64,000 bases of DNA from Loktanella sp. SALINAS62 (GTDB lineage Bacteria > Pseudomonadota > Alphaproteobacteria > Rhodobacterales > Rhodobacteraceae). The DNA lies in contig NZ_JAAFZU010000030.1 in the NCBI RefSeq assembly GCF_018263905.1, positions 34,580-98,579 on the forward strand, written 5' to 3'. Below the pieces are notes generated by a model. That model worked only from the letters and a program-made list of their open reading frames with translations, had not been told where the DNA came from and did not search any database. Below, in pieces: positions 8,596 to 19,200 of the stretch (the first letter of the stretch is position 1; every line of letters starts with the position of its first letter). The position numbers and the translations under genes are program-made.

Positions 8596-9416
8596 CGCTG
8601 GATGACCCCCGCATCGCCCGACTGCTGACGTTGATCCGCGCGGCATTACGCCCGCCCGCAGGTGCGGGGCGGATTGCACTGGCCCTGACGCTTGGAACGC
8701 TGTGCCATGCAGTTTTCGCGCTGGGGGTTCTGGCCATGATCGTGGCGATGTTCTTTGGCCTGAGCGAAAGTCTGGGCCACGTGCCGTGGCCGTGGGCATT
8801 GCTGGCCAATGCCGCATTGATCGTCCAGTTTCCACTGACCCATTCGGCACTGCTGACCGGGCCCGGTGGGCGGTTTCTGGCCCGGTTGATCCCCGGACCG
8901 CATGCCCAAACGCTGGCCACGACGACCTATGCGACCATCGCGTCAGTGCAACTTTTGGCGCTGTTCACGCTCTGGACGCCGACGGGCATCGTCTGGTGGC
9001 GGGCAGAGGGGGCGATGTTCTGGGCGATCTCGGCAGCCTATGCCGCAAGCTGGCTGATCCTGCTGAAGGCCAGTTTCGACGCGGGCGCAGAGGTGCAATC
9101 CGGTGCGCTTGGCTGGATGTCGCTTTTGGCGCGCAAACGGCCAGTGTTCCCCGACATGCCGACACAGGGGCTGTTTCGCCTGATCCGCCAGCCGATCTAT
9201 GTGGCCTTTGCGCTTACGCTATGGACGCCGCCGGTCTGGACGCCGGATCAACTGGCGCTGGCGATCAGCTTTACCGCCTATTGCCTGCTGGCCCCGCGCC
9301 TGAAAGAACGCCGCTTTGCCACCCGCTATGGCCCCCGTTTCAGCCAGTATCGCAGAACGGTGCCCTATGCCGTGCCCCGTCTGACCCATCCCAAGGACCA
9401 GCCAGATGCGCAATGA
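8592..9416 (+). CDS. ICMT/PEMT-family membrane methyltransferase
   Basis: A 274-residue multi-span membrane protein (about six hydrophobic segments). The C-terminal third carries the features of isoprenylcysteine/phospholipid methyltransferases: GLFRLIRQPIYVAFALTLWTPP (SAM-binding RxPxY-like RQPIY), then LLAPRLKERRFATRYGPRFSQYRRTVP, the ERR...YG...Y.....P signature. Substrate unknown; the family includes NnrU-like and lipid-modifying enzymes. Overlaps the upstream photolyase-like gene (ATGA) and the downstream SAM methyltransferase gene by 11 bp, so the three are translated as a unit. Confidence 0.78.
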   Translation: MTLDDPRIARLLTLIRAALRPPAGAGRIALALTLGTLCHAVFALGVLAMIVAMFFGLSESLGHVPWPWALLANAALIVQFPLTHSALLTGPGGRFLARLIPGPHAQTLATTTYATIASVQLLALFTLWTPTGIVWWRAEGAMFWAISAAYAASWLILLKASFDAGAEVQSGALGWMSLLARKRPVFPDMPTQGLFRLIRQPIYVAFALTLWTPPVWTPDQLALAISFTAYCLLAPRLKERRFATRYGPRFSQYRRTVPYAVPRLTHPKDQPDAQ

Positions 9417-10107
9417 CCTGACGATTTACGACACCGTGGCGGACCATTGGTGGTCCGACGATATCCGCTGGGTGCGCACGCTGAAGAACCTTGTGCCCGG
9501 ACGGCTGGCCTGGTTTGACCGACAGATCGACTGGCAGGGCAAAACGGTGATGGATCTGGGCTGCGCCGGGGGGTTCATGGCCGAAGCGTTGGCACAGCGC
9601 GGGGCCACTGTGACCGGCATCGACCCCGCCACCGAAGCGATCAACGCCGCCCGTGCCCACGCCCGCGAAACTGGTTTGCACATCGGATACGATGTCGGCG
9701 TCGGAGAGGCGCTGCCGTATGACGATGCCAGCTTTGATGCCGTCGTCTGCGTCGATGTGCTGGAACACGTGGCGGACCTGCCCAAGGTTCTGGCCGAGGT
9801 CACCCGCACGCTACGCCCCGGCGGCATGTTCCTGTTCGACACCATCAACCGCAACCCTGTGGCCCGGCTGGCCACGATCACGATCGCCGAAGACGTGCTG
9901 CGCCTGCTGCCGCGCGGCACGCATGATCCGGCAATGTTCATCAAGCCCGCAGAATTGCGCGCAGTGATGCAGGGCGTTGGATTGGTGCCGGGTGCGACCA
10001 CCGGTCTGGGGCCACGCGGCGTCAACCGGCGGTTGGACCTGATTTTTGGCCCGCTGCCCTTTACCACGATCCTGTACATGGGGAGCGCGCGAAAACCATC
10101 CGCCTGA
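9406..10107 (+). CDS. Class I SAM-dependent methyltransferase (UbiG-like)
   Basis: A 233-residue soluble methyltransferase with motif I VMDLGCAGGFMAEALAQRG, GIDPATEAI, motif II FDAVVCVDVLEHV and motif III LRPGGMFLFDTINR. The layout matches UbiG-type O-methyltransferases (MKNLVPGRLAWFDR-like N-terminus), but some helper-pathway paralogues of UbiG sit in gene clusters of other functions, so ubiquinone synthesis is not assured. Start supported by AAGGA. Last gene of the overlapping operon; convergent with the GH15 gene 38 bp away. A short CCTGC/GCAGG hairpin (10129-10144) and CCCCG/CGGGG repeats at 10147-10176 lie in the convergent gap and could help end transcription. Confidence 0.82.
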   Translation: MRNDLTIYDTVADHWWSDDIRWVRTLKNLVPGRLAWFDRQIDWQGKTVMDLGCAGGFMAEALAQRGATVTGIDPATEAINAARAHARETGLHIGYDVGVGEALPYDDASFDAVVCVDVLEHVADLPKVLAEVTRTLRPGGMFLFDTINRNPVARLATITIAEDVLRLLPRGTHDPAMFIKPAELRAVMQGVGLVPGATTGLGPRGVNRRLDLIFGPLPFTTILYMGSARKPSA

Positions 10108-10145
10108 CGCGTCGCCTGATGGACCTGCCCTGCGAAATTGCAGGC

Positions 10146-12095
10146 CTACCCCGTTCCCCGGCTGTCCGTCGGGGTAAGAGACAGAACTGATTTCCGAGAT
10201 GACTTGAGACGGATTTTACGATTCCGGATCAGGGAAAACACCAGCGCTTTGAAACCTTCGGTCGCGCCGACGATGCGCGTTGCCCGATCGGCATTGGTTC
10301 CCTTTAACGCCCCTGCCCCCTTGTTGTGATAGAGTTGCAGCAGCGACGCGCTGGAAATCAGCGACAAATGCGTAAAGGCCTGTGGAAAGTTGCCAAGGAA
10401 GGCCCCGGTTTTACGGTCCACTTCTTCCGCGTATAGACCCACGTCGTTTGCCCGCGACAGAAGCTGCTCGAACAGATCACTGGCCTCTTCTGCCCGACCG
10501 ACCAACAGTAACGCCTCGACAAGCCAAAAACTGGTAATGAAAAAAGCGCCCTCGTCACCATCAAGGCCGTCGGTTCCGCGGTAACGGTCAACAAGGTCGT
10601 CAGCGCGCAATTCCCGCTCGACCTCTTTCACCGTTCTTTCAAGCAGTTCGGGTGAGAGTGGCAGACCCAGAAGCGGGATCTGAAGAAGTGCTGCGTCCAT
10701 TGTTTTGGCCCCGTAGGATTGAACCAGATGCGGAGGATTCCCGGTGCAGCCCTTGTCGATCATCTCTTGCAGGATCAGGTCACGGTTTTCGCGCCAGTGC
10801 GGTTTGTCACCAAAAAGACGGATGGCCCTGTCAAGCGTCACCCACGCCATCGCCTTGCCTTGGGTAAAGTGCCGCGGCTCGGTGCGCATTTCCCAGATGC
10901 CATGATCCGGAATCTGCCATGTCTTGCAGACATGATCCGCAACCGCGCACATCAGTGCCCGATCGTCCGCGTTCAGCCGCGACCCAAGGGCGGCGCGCAG
11001 ATCGGCCCAATCGAGCAGTTCGCCAAAGATGTCGAGCTGGCGCTGATCGGCGGCTTCATTCCCGACGCGGACCGGTCGGCTGTCGCGGTATCCCGAAAGA
11101 TGCGAGAGGCATTTTTCATCGAGGAACGGTTTACCGTCGATCCCATACATGATCCGAAGTGTGGACCCTTCACGCAGGCAAAACCGCGACAGAAAATCCG
11201 AAAACCGGGACGCTTCGGCGCTGTAGCCGAGGACCGAGAGCGAAAATAACGCAAAGGTTGCATCCCTGACCCAGCAAAAGCGGTAGTCCCAGTTTCGTTG
11301 CCCCCCTATTTTCTCTGGCAAGGACGTCGTGGGCGCAGCCACGATCGCACCCGTTGGCGCGTAGGTAAGCAGTTTCAACGCCAGTGCGCTACGCAAGACC
11401 ACGTCATGATAAGGACCTATGTAACGCGAATATTCACACCACTCTGTCCAATAGGCGTGCGTGACATCATAAAGCAGGTCGGACTGATCCCTTGGGTCCA
11501 TGAGCGGCGGGACGCTTGTCATCACACTTGTCTGAATTTCACCGTTCTGAAGAACGACCCGAACCGAAGCGCCGTCTTGCTCAAGCTGCGCCTCTCCGTC
11601 GCACCACAGCGTGGTCCCGTTCGCGCAGTCGATCCGGCCATCTTTCAATTCCAGATCCAGCGGCTCTGTCGAAAATGCCGATCCTCGGGGGCAGAAGCGG
11701 ACTGTCAAATCGACATGGCCGGACGTGCAGCGCATCCGGCGCACGACCCAGCCAGGCGCGTTGAGCGTGACGTAGTCGTGAACCTTTGCCGTGCGCGTGC
11801 GACCGACCGGCATGAAATCAATCAGTTCAAGGGTGCCTGTCTCGGTTTCGAACTGGGTGCGCAGGATGTTCGTCCGTTTGATGTAGCCCCGTGATATCCG
11901 TATCACGCCTTTCGGCTCCACGCTCCAGCGTCCACCGCTGTCAGCATCAAGCAAGCCAAAAAAGATCGGGTCCGCGTCAAAGCGAAGTGGCGTGCACCAG
12001 TCGATGCTGCCTGCGCTCGAAACCAGAGCGGCTCCGTGGCAATCACCGATTAACGCATAGTCCTCGATCGGTCGTTGCCGCTCTTGTTCAGTCAA
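10146..12095 (-). CDS. Glycoside hydrolase family 15 protein (trehalase/glucoamylase-like)
   Basis: A 649-residue cytosolic protein: N-terminal beta-sandwich beginning IEDYALIGDCHGAALVSSAGSIDW (about 10-35), then an (alpha/alpha)6 barrel with the GH15 hallmark NWDYRFCWVRDATF (about 270-283), GIWEMR (general-acid Glu) and GLYAEEVD (general-base Glu near 575). Actinobacterial and proteobacterial members of this subgroup hydrolyse trehalose or alpha-glucans. The start is a TTG with AAAAGGA 9 bases upstream; no ATG is compatible with the conserved N-terminus. Stands alone; the 153-bp gap before it shows no recognised operator. Confidence 0.9.
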   Translation of the reverse strand: MTEQERQRPIEDYALIGDCHGAALVSSAGSIDWCTPLRFDADPIFFGLLDADSGGRWSVEPKGVIRISRGYIKRTNILRTQFETETGTLELIDFMPVGRTRTAKVHDYVTLNAPGWVVRRMRCTSGHVDLTVRFCPRGSAFSTEPLDLELKDGRIDCANGTTLWCDGEAQLEQDGASVRVVLQNGEIQTSVMTSVPPLMDPRDQSDLLYDVTHAYWTEWCEYSRYIGPYHDVVLRSALALKLLTYAPTGAIVAAPTTSLPEKIGGQRNWDYRFCWVRDATFALFSLSVLGYSAEASRFSDFLSRFCLREGSTLRIMYGIDGKPFLDEKCLSHLSGYRDSRPVRVGNEAADQRQLDIFGELLDWADLRAALGSRLNADDRALMCAVADHVCKTWQIPDHGIWEMRTEPRHFTQGKAMAWVTLDRAIRLFGDKPHWRENRDLILQEMIDKGCTGNPPHLVQSYGAKTMDAALLQIPLLGLPLSPELLERTVKEVERELRADDLVDRYRGTDGLDGDEGAFFITSFWLVEALLLVGRAEEASDLFEQLLSRANDVGLYAEEVDRKTGAFLGNFPQAFTHLSLISSASLLQLYHNKGAGALKGTNADRATRIVGATEGFKALVFSLIRNRKIRLKSSRKSVLSLTPTDSRGTG

Positions 12096-12248
12096 GCAGT
12101 GATCCTTTTCGTCATTTAATGAAGAGAATACACATATAGACGGGAATGAAATCAGGGCGACATTTATGCGTCAAAAATTCGTTATGACGCCCAGACATTC
12201 ATGATCGACGCCGCAGCCCCCAGATCGGCAAAGGCCACCCTGTCGCGG

Positions 12249-12740
12249 TCATGACCCGTCACCGTTGGCCTTTACCGCGGCCTGAAACCCACGTTCGCGT
12301 TCGGGCCATGTGCTTTTAATAAAGGCCAGCACGGCGGCAATTTCGCCGTCGCTCAGGATGCCTTCGAACGCGGGCATGTCGCTTTCATAGCCCGGAACGA
12401 TGGCACTGACGCCCAGCTTCGTGATCGTGAACAACTGCCGGTCGGCATGGTGCCACGTGTGACCGCTGGCATCATGCGGCGGCGCGGGCATGCGACCGTT
12501 TTCGTTCCGGCTGCGCCAGTCCGGCTGACCTTCAAGGTTGGCCCCATGACAGGACGCGCAATTGGCGGCGTATAGATCCTGGCCAAGCGCGATCTGTTCA
12601 CCCGTCACCGGCGCACCCATAAAGGTCAGCCCCTCTGGGGTGTCCGCTGGCTCAGCCGGCACGGCCCAGGCCACCACGCCTGCGACCAGTACGATAGCGC
12701 CCCCAACGATCCCCAGTGTGATGGCAAGGTGCCTTTTCAT
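12249..12740 (-). CDS. Membrane-anchored c-type cytochrome
   Basis: A 163-residue protein with an N-terminal membrane anchor (about 5-27, ITLGIVGGAIVLVAGVVAWAV) and a periplasmic cytochrome c domain: LYAANCASCHG (haem attachment CxxCH) and a distal Met in YESDMPAF, followed by the usual LSDGEIAAVLAFIKSTWP. Start chosen at the ATG at 12740 with GAAAGGA 7 bases upstream, 10 codons inside the open frame. Downstream of copA-cueR on the same strand with a 219-bp gap, an arrangement suggesting a copper or respiratory link, but partner unknown. Confidence 0.85.
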   Translation of the reverse strand: MKRHLAITLGIVGGAIVLVAGVVAWAVPAEPADTPEGLTFMGAPVTGEQIALGQDLYAANCASCHGANLEGQPDWRSRNENGRMPAPPHDASGHTWHHADRQLFTITKLGVSAIVPGYESDMPAFEGILSDGEIAAVLAFIKSTWPERERGFQAAVKANGDGS

Positions 12741-12959
12741 GATTGATGTTCCTTTCTCATAAATCCGCAACAGGCGCGACCGGACCCGCTCATCCGTCCG
12801 AGCCGTCTGTCGTCAAGCACCCGGATCATATGGCGGTCCACGCGGGGCGCAGGGACATTGCAACGCCATCCGCAGCGCTACGGGCCGGAAAGCCGCGACG
12901 CGACAGCCCCGCCACCTGTCGCGCGGCAACGATCCGGCCTGTGGGACATACGGCTTGCA

Positions 12960-13364
12960 TCAGCCACTCTTTGTTTGTGACGACACAGACAGGCCTTCGA
13001 GGATCGGACAATCTGGCCGGTGATCGCCCGCGCAACTCTCGCTCAGGTGACCGAGCGCGGTGCGCATCGCCTTCAGTTCGGCGATTTTCACGTCGATCAG
13101 CGCCAGATGATGCTGCGCGATCTGTTTTACATCCGCGCTGGCGCGGTCCTTGTCTTCGTACAAAGCCAGAAGAGCACGGCAATCTTCAATGGTGAAGCCA
13201 AGCGATCTGGCGCGTCCGATAAACCCCAGCTTGTGCACGTCGCTATCGTTGAAACGGCGATACGCGTTGTCATCGCGTGCCGGATTTACCAGACCGATAT
13301 CTTCGTAATAGCGTATCGTCTTGGCGGGCAGTTTCGTGATCCGCGCGATATCCCCGATATTCAT
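12960..13364 (-). CDS. CueR/HmrR-type Cu(I)-responsive MerR-family regulator
   Basis: A 134-residue MerR-family activator: N-terminal winged helix (MNIGDIARITKLPAKTIRYYEDIGL), RRFNDSDVHKLGFIGRARSLGF, long dimerisation helix, and the metal loop CAGDHRPDC (Cys-X7-Cys) followed by CPILEGL, the hallmark of Cu(I)/Ag(I)/Au(I) sensors of the CueR/HmrR type. RBS GGAGA. Lies 10 bp after copA on the same strand, so the regulator is made from the operon it controls. The operator/promoter with the diagnostic 19-bp spacer is found before copA (15922-15952). Confidence 0.93.
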   Translation of the reverse strand: MNIGDIARITKLPAKTIRYYEDIGLVNPARDDNAYRRFNDSDVHKLGFIGRARSLGFTIEDCRALLALYEDKDRASADVKQIAQHHLALIDVKIAELKAMRTALGHLSESCAGDHRPDCPILEGLSVSSQTKSG

Positions 13365-13374
13365 GGCGAGTCTC

Positions 13375-15888
13375 CTATTCTGCCGGGGCGGGTTGCGCTG
13401 TGCGCGTATTCCTTGATGCGCTGGCGCGTTTGCCTTCGTCCATCGCAGGGCGCAACCGGCGCAGACGCAGCGCGTTCGTCAGCACAAAGACAGAGCTGAG
13501 CGCCATCGCCCCTGCCGCCAGAACTGGCGACAGGAGCAGCCCGAAGGCCGGGTAAAGCACACCCGCCGCCACCGGGATAAGCGCGGTATTGTAGCCAAAG
13601 GCCCAGAACAGGTTCTGCCGGATGTTGCGCATCGTATGGCGGGACACCTGAACCGCGTTCACAACGCCGCGCAGGTCGCCCGACATCAGCACAACGTCGG
13701 CGGATTCGATGGCCACGTCAGTCCCGGTGCCGATGGCAATGCCCACATCCGCATGGGCCAGTGCAGGCGCATCATTGATGCCGTCACCGACAAAAGCCAC
13801 ACGCGCCCCACCCTCGCGCAACATGTCAAGCGCGGCCACCTTGCCATCCGGCAGCACACCCGCGATCACCGTATCGATCCCGACCTCATGCGCGATGGCT
13901 GCGGCTGTTTCGCGCTTGTCGCCGGTAATCATCGCCACGCGCAGGCCCATGCTGCGCAGGGCGCGGATCGCTTGGGCGCTGGTGGATTTGACCGGATCGG
14001 CCACGGCAATGACGGCGGCAACCCGCCCGTCAATCGCGGCATAAAGCGCGGTGCGGCCCCTTGCAGCAAGGTCAGCCTCCGCCTTGGTCAGGCCGCCGGG
14101 GTCCAGCCCCTCGCGCGCCATCAAACGGTCCGCCCCGACCAACACGTCATGTCCCGATACACGGGCCCGCACACCGTAGCCAGTGATCGATTCGAATTGG
14201 TCCGCTTCAGCGCGCCCGACCCCTTCGGACTGTGCTGCACGAACAATCGCCTCGGCAACGGGATGCTCGGACTGGCTCTCGACCGCGGCGATCAACGACA
14301 GTACTTCGTTGCGCGCAAACCCGTCGGCCAGCACCAGATCGGTCATTTCAGGGCGTCCCTCTGTCACCGTGCCCGTCTTGTCGAGCGCGACAACATCGAC
14401 AGAGGCCAGCGCCTGCAGCGCGTCGCCCTTGCGAAACAGCACACCCATTTCCGCAGCGCGCCCGGTGCCCACCATGATCGAGGTTGGCGTCGCAAGCCCC
14501 ATGGCGCAGGGACAGGCGATGATCAGCACCGACACCCCGGCCACAAGCGCCATCGTCACGGCGGGGTCAGGCCCGACCGTCAGCCATATCGCCACGGTGA
14601 TCGCGGCCACGGTCATGACGACCGGCACGAACCACAAGGTGATCCTGTCAACCAACCCCTGTATCGGCAATTTGGCGCCCTGCGCCTCTTCGACCATGCG
14701 GATAATCTGCGCCAGCGTCGTATCCGCGCCCACCCGCGTCGCGCGGATGTGCAGGCTGCCCGATCCGTTGACCGTGCCGCCTGTCACCGCATCGCCCGCG
14801 GCCTTGGCCACTGGCACGGGTTCACCGGTGATCATGCTCTCGTCAACATAGGCTTCGCCGCTCAGAACCTCGCCGTCCAGCGCAATGCGTTCGCCGGGGC
14901 GCACCAGCAGGGTGTCGCCAACAACAACGTCGTCAATATCGACATCCGCTGCCGCGCCATCGCGGATCACCCGCGCGGTGCGGGCCTGCATCCCCAGCAG
15001 CCGTGCAATCGCCGCGCCGGTCCGGCCCTTGGCGCGGGCTTCGAGCCAGCGACCCAGAAGGATCAGCACGACGATCACCGCAGCCGCCTCGAAATAGACG
15101 GCGCGCACGGTCTGTGGCAAAAGCCCCGGTAGAAAGGTCGCCACCACCGAATAGCTCCAGGCCGCGCCCGTGCCGACCGCGACCAGACTGTTCATGTCCG
15201 GTGCCCCGCGCAGCAGCGCGGGAATGCCCTTGGCAAAGAACACCCGCCCCGGCCCCGCAAGGATGATCGTCGTCAGTACGAATTGGATATACCAGCTTGC
15301 CTGATGTCCGATCGTCCCTGCGATCAGGTCATGCACGCCGGGGATCAGATGACTGCCCATTTCGATCACAAAGACCGGCAGCGCAAGCAGCGCCGCGATC
15401 AGGGTCTTGCGGGCAATCAGGCGGGCGTCTTCTTCCTTGCGGGCCACCGCCGACAGGCCCTCGTCCGTCTCCGCAAGCTTTGCTGGATAGCCAGCCGTGC
15501 GTGTCACGGCCAAAATACTCTGCGGGGTCACAGCTCCGTCGGCAATCGTCACCACCGCGCTTTCAGAGGCGAGGTTCACGTTGACGTCCAGAACGCCGGG
15601 CAGCGCGCCAATCGCGCGATCCACCCGGCCGACACAGGATGCACAGGACATCGACGTCAGGATCAGCTTTACGGTCCGTCTGCGCAGGGGATAGCCAAGG
15701 TCCGCAAGCGCCGTGGCGATCTGACTGAAATCGGCATCTTTCGTGATATCGAATTGCGCGGATTCGCTGGCAAGGTTGACCGAAACGTTTTTAACCCCGT
15801 TCACATCCGTCAGCGTTCTTTCGACCCGACCCACACAAGACGCGCAGGTCATGCCCTCAATAGCGATCTTTATGTGCTGCGTGTCCAT
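13375..15888 (-). CDS. copA: Cu(I)-exporting P1B-type ATPase
   Basis: An 837-residue inner-membrane copper pump. Two N-terminal heavy-metal domains (GMTCASC near residue 12 and SMSCASC near residue 80), eight helices, the actuator loop MITGEP, transmembrane CPC (IACPCAMGL), phosphorylation site [17 protein letters not shown] nucleotide-site HP, and [20 protein letters not shown]; helices 7-8 carry YN and MxLSS typical of P1B-1. Start taken at ATG 15888 with GGAAGG 8 bases upstream; 12 further codons are open but lack an RBS. Transcribed from a CueR-type promoter and followed by the cueR-like gene. Exports cytosolic Cu(I) to the periplasm, where the bufferin system may buffer it. Confidence 0.96.
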   Translation of the reverse strand: MDTQHIKIAIEGMTCASCVGRVERTLTDVNGVKNVSVNLASESAQFDITKDADFSQIATALADLGYPLRRRTVKLILTSMSCASCVGRVDRAIGALPGVLDVNVNLASESAVVTIADGAVTPQSILAVTRTAGYPAKLAETDEGLSAVARKEEDARLIARKTLIAALLALPVFVIEMGSHLIPGVHDLIAGTIGHQASWYIQFVLTTIILAGPGRVFFAKGIPALLRGAPDMNSLVAVGTGAAWSYSVVATFLPGLLPQTVRAVYFEAAAVIVVLILLGRWLEARAKGRTGAAIARLLGMQARTARVIRDGAAADVDIDDVVVGDTLLVRPGERIALDGEVLSGEAYVDESMITGEPVPVAKAAGDAVTGGTVNGSGSLHIRATRVGADTTLAQIIRMVEEAQGAKLPIQGLVDRITLWFVPVVMTVAAITVAIWLTVGPDPAVTMALVAGVSVLIIACPCAMGLATPTSIMVGTGRAAEMGVLFRKGDALQALASVDVVALDKTGTVTEGRPEMTDLVLADGFARNEVLSLIAAVESQSEHPVAEAIVRAAQSEGVGRAEADQFESITGYGVRARVSGHDVLVGADRLMAREGLDPGGLTKAEADLAARGRTALYAAIDGRVAAVIAVADPVKSTSAQAIRALRSMGLRVAMITGDKRETAAAIAHEVGIDTVIAGVLPDGKVAALDMLREGGARVAFVGDGINDAPALAHADVGIAIGTGTDVAIESADVVLMSGDLRGVVNAVQVSRHTMRNIRQNLFWAFGYNTALIPVAAGVLYPAFGLLLSPVLAAGAMALSSVFVLTNALRLRRLRPAMDEGKRASASRNTRTAQPAPAE

Positions 15889-15921
15889 GATTCCGACCTT
15901 CCATGTTGCGAGGTTCTCTCT

Positions 15922-15952
15922 CACATAGGGGTTCCTGTAACTGGAAGGTCAA
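15922..15952 (-). promoter_or_regulatory. CueR/HmrR-type promoter of copA
   Basis: Minus-strand -35 TTGACC (15952-15947) and -10 TATGTG (15927-15922) are separated by 19 bp, the lengthened spacer typical of MerR-activated promoters. The spacer holds the inverted repeat TTCC-N7-GGAA (15932-15946), as in known CueR sites (CTTGACCTTCC...). The rest of the 344-bp gap 15889-16232 contains no gene; I see only short weak hairpins and no clear terminator for the giant gene that ends at 16233. Confidence 0.85.
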
Positions 15953-16232
15953 GACGGCACGGAAAATACTTTGGCGCGCGGACCAGATAGGCTTCGACCT
16001 TCTCTTGGTGTCTATGCGGGCGCCGCAATCGCATCGGTGGCGGAACTGGCCAATCCACGCCTCTGCCACACATGACATGCGATGCGCGATGATCCTGCCG
16101 CACCGCATGGGGTCGAAAGTCCCCGAAAGCAGCAAACTTATTGAACCAGAAACTCTTTGGTAAGCCCGTGGCGGTTCACAAAGAGCAGTGGCGCCAACAG
16201 CGATCACACGTTCAAAACCGGCCTTGCTCTGT

Positions 16233-19200
16233 TCAAGCGATCCGAAGCCAACCCTTTAGCTTGCTTCCAAGGCTTTGCGGCGGGGACTGCGGGTCTCCTT
16301 GCTTTGCAGCGACCACGTTCTGGTTTGCGCGGCCTTTTTGTGCCGCAACGGCGGCGACGCTTCCAAAGGCCGCGATTTGAATGATCTTGGCCGTCTCGCT
16401 CGGTGCTGCCATTTCATAGCGCGCAAAGAGCAATTCAGCCTCGTCTGCCGGAACCAGGGACCCGGTCATTGGATCAAAGACCAACCCGTCGCTGAGTGCC
16501 GCATTGCGGTTGCCCTTTCCGCCGCCTTTGGTCGGGGTTTTGTCATCAACAGGCTCTGAAACCGGCGTCGATGGTTCTTCAACCGTATCAGTGGGCGCGG
16601 GTTCCACGATCGCAATGCGTTCGCCAGCGTCGATTTCACCGGACATGATCGTAAGCTCGTTATGCTCGAATCCCAGCAGGTGACCGATTTCGTGACGCAG
16701 CACCGACAAAAGATCGACGCCTTGCACCGTCCCTTCGAATTCGTCGTCGGTTTCGGGATCGGGATCAAGATACCAACCCACTCCCGCTGCATCGACATCG
16801 ATCTGGATGACGCCGTCCTGCGTGGCGCTGGCCAGCGTATTACCGGTGAGGTCCACCACCGCGAAGCTAGCCGAGATCGCGGCCAGCTCGGCTTCGGTGA
16901 CAAGACCGCTTTCGGCCCAGTCAGCCAGTGCCGCGTCAAAGATCGCAGCGACATCATCCGTGGTCAGGCTGCGCGTCGTCGTCACTTGGCTGTCAGAAAC
17001 AGTGGCATCAGTTGACCCTGTCTGGTCGCTTGTGGCCAAGGACGTCTCGGACTGGTCCACGGACACGGCTTCTGCGTCGTCGTAGGGCGCCGATGTCTGC
17101 AAGGTCGCGCCACCAAGACGCATGGTGTCGGCGAATGCATCATCGTTGGTCGCGACCCGCAAATTGTCAAACGCCACCATGCCGTCCAGAACGATGACAC
17201 CGAACTGACCGTCTACTGTGACGGCGTTAAAGGCGTAATCACCCAGCTTCACACCGTCCACGCGGATTTCCATGCCTGCGCCTTTGAAGGTCACTTGCAG
17301 GTTGTGCCCCGTCTTGCCGGTCAGAACGACGTTCTGGCTGTGATCGATGACGATGCCGTCGTCGGACGTGGCATGACCGACAATGATACGACCAAAGGCC
17401 GCATCCAGGGCCACGAATTTATAGTTTTCAGCATCGTAGCTGTCGAAAATCAGCCCGCCTTGGCCCGATCCGTCGATATCGACGGCAAGTTCAAGATAGC
17501 TGTTGGCGGCAATCTGGCTGCCAAGATCAATCAGGTTGATCGCAGGCTGCAAGCCCTGTGCGATGCCGGCCAGCGTGCCACCCTGCTGGGCCCAGTCGCC
17601 GGATTGAACCGTCTGGGTCAGCTCGTCGACCACGCCTTCGAAATCGTCCGTTTCATCCAGCGTCCATTCGGGCGGTAGAATCTGCACCTTGAAGTTGTCA
17701 AAGGTGCCGCGACTGCCATCCATCGCAATACCCACCATTCCGGCATTCATCGGAATGATCTCGCCCGCAATATCGTAGCGTGGATCGTAATCGTGGGTGA
17801 ACCAGTTCACCCCTTCGACCACCAAGGTGACGTTGTTGTCGTTGACCGCGACCAGCACATCGTAATTTGCACCCGGCTTGATCCGAACCGGCTTTTTCGA
17901 CTGTACGGTATAGTGCCAGCCAGCGGCGTCGACATAACCCATTTCGATCTTGTTGGTGGACACGTTGATGCCCGCAAACTTGAAATCCTGATCGGAATAA
18001 TAGTCGAAAATGATGTAACCGTTGGCTTTCCATCCGCCTGTCGGCTTGTCGAGATTAAAGGTCGTCTGCACCTCGTAGTAGCGCGGCAGGTAGCGGTCCA
18101 CGATCATCACTGCGGTTGCGGTGGATGCGCCATCGTCGGCGGTTACGGCCATGCGGCCCCCGGTGGGCGTGAAGGCCCCGGTATCGGTGGCAAATCCGTT
18201 GCCCTTGCGATCGTTGAAATCTGCCGTGCGCAACACGTCCCGCGCGCCGCCGGGGATGTTGCCCGCCTGCGGATCGCTTGGCGCACCTGTCTGGTCCTGC
18301 CACAGCCCCTTGTCACGCTGAGTCACCAGACCCAGTTCACCGTCTGGGTCGCCCATAAAGCCCGCTACGTTGGAATAGCGCGAGCGCGAGTTGCTTTGCC
18401 CGGTATCCGCCGTGCGCGTCATGTCGACGCCGTCGCTGGCCGCCTGCGCCCAGAGGAAGTCGAACAGTGCGGGCGGAACCTGACGGCTGACCGTCGCGAT
18501 CCCAAACGGGGCGAACGGCACGATGTATGAATTGAATTCGCCCACCCAGTCAATCAGGCGGTCGCCACCGGTGTTGCCGATCAGGATATCCAGCCCGGCG
18601 CCACCATAGATGCGGTCCTCGTACGACACATGCGTATCGGTGCTGTCGTTGCGACCGCTGTAGGCGTCATAGTTGGCACCGTTCGGATTGGCGCCGCCCA
18701 TCACGTCGTCACCGTTCATCAGGTCGTTGCCGAAGCCACCGTAGATGTGGTCGCGCCCGGTGCCACCGACCAGCCAGTCGTTACCAACGTCGCCAAAGAT
18801 GCGATCGTCACCGTCGCTTTCACGGGCCACCATCTCGCCGATCGGCGTGCCGTTGTTTTCAAAATCGATATAGCCCAGTTCTGTGCGGCCTTCGTTGTCA
18901 GCGAGGTTAAGGAAGAACTGCTTATAGTCCAATGGGTTGTCATCGCCCTTCCAGACTGTGCCATCGTCTGCGAACAGGATCACCCGGCGTGGATCATATT
19001 CGTCATACAGCAGGAATTCACCAAGCCGCGTGCGGATGTTCTGGGGGTCGTTCCACGGATCGGTGTCCGCGCCAAAGTTCAGAATATTGCCCCGTTCGGG
19101 GTTCCAAGGACGCGAGAAGTCAGTTCGCACCAAGCCGTCGGGGATGGCGTCGCCGTCGTCCAGATAAAGCTGAACATAGCTTTCCGTCAAAGCCTCTCCG

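Noticed and set aside
12741..12959. Possible gene fragment between cytochrome c and cueR
   Set aside because: Short open frames exist on both strands but none has a start signal or recognisable similarity.
13636..15132. 498-codon open frame on the plus strand
   Set aside because: It lies wholly antisense to copA, whose domain motifs are unambiguous; the translation is Arg/His/Gln-rich low-quality shadow sequence.
16100..16232. Terminator for the giant gene
   Set aside because: Only short-arm hairpins with long loops (for example CTCTTTG/CAAAGAG) and no T-run in the right direction; not supported.
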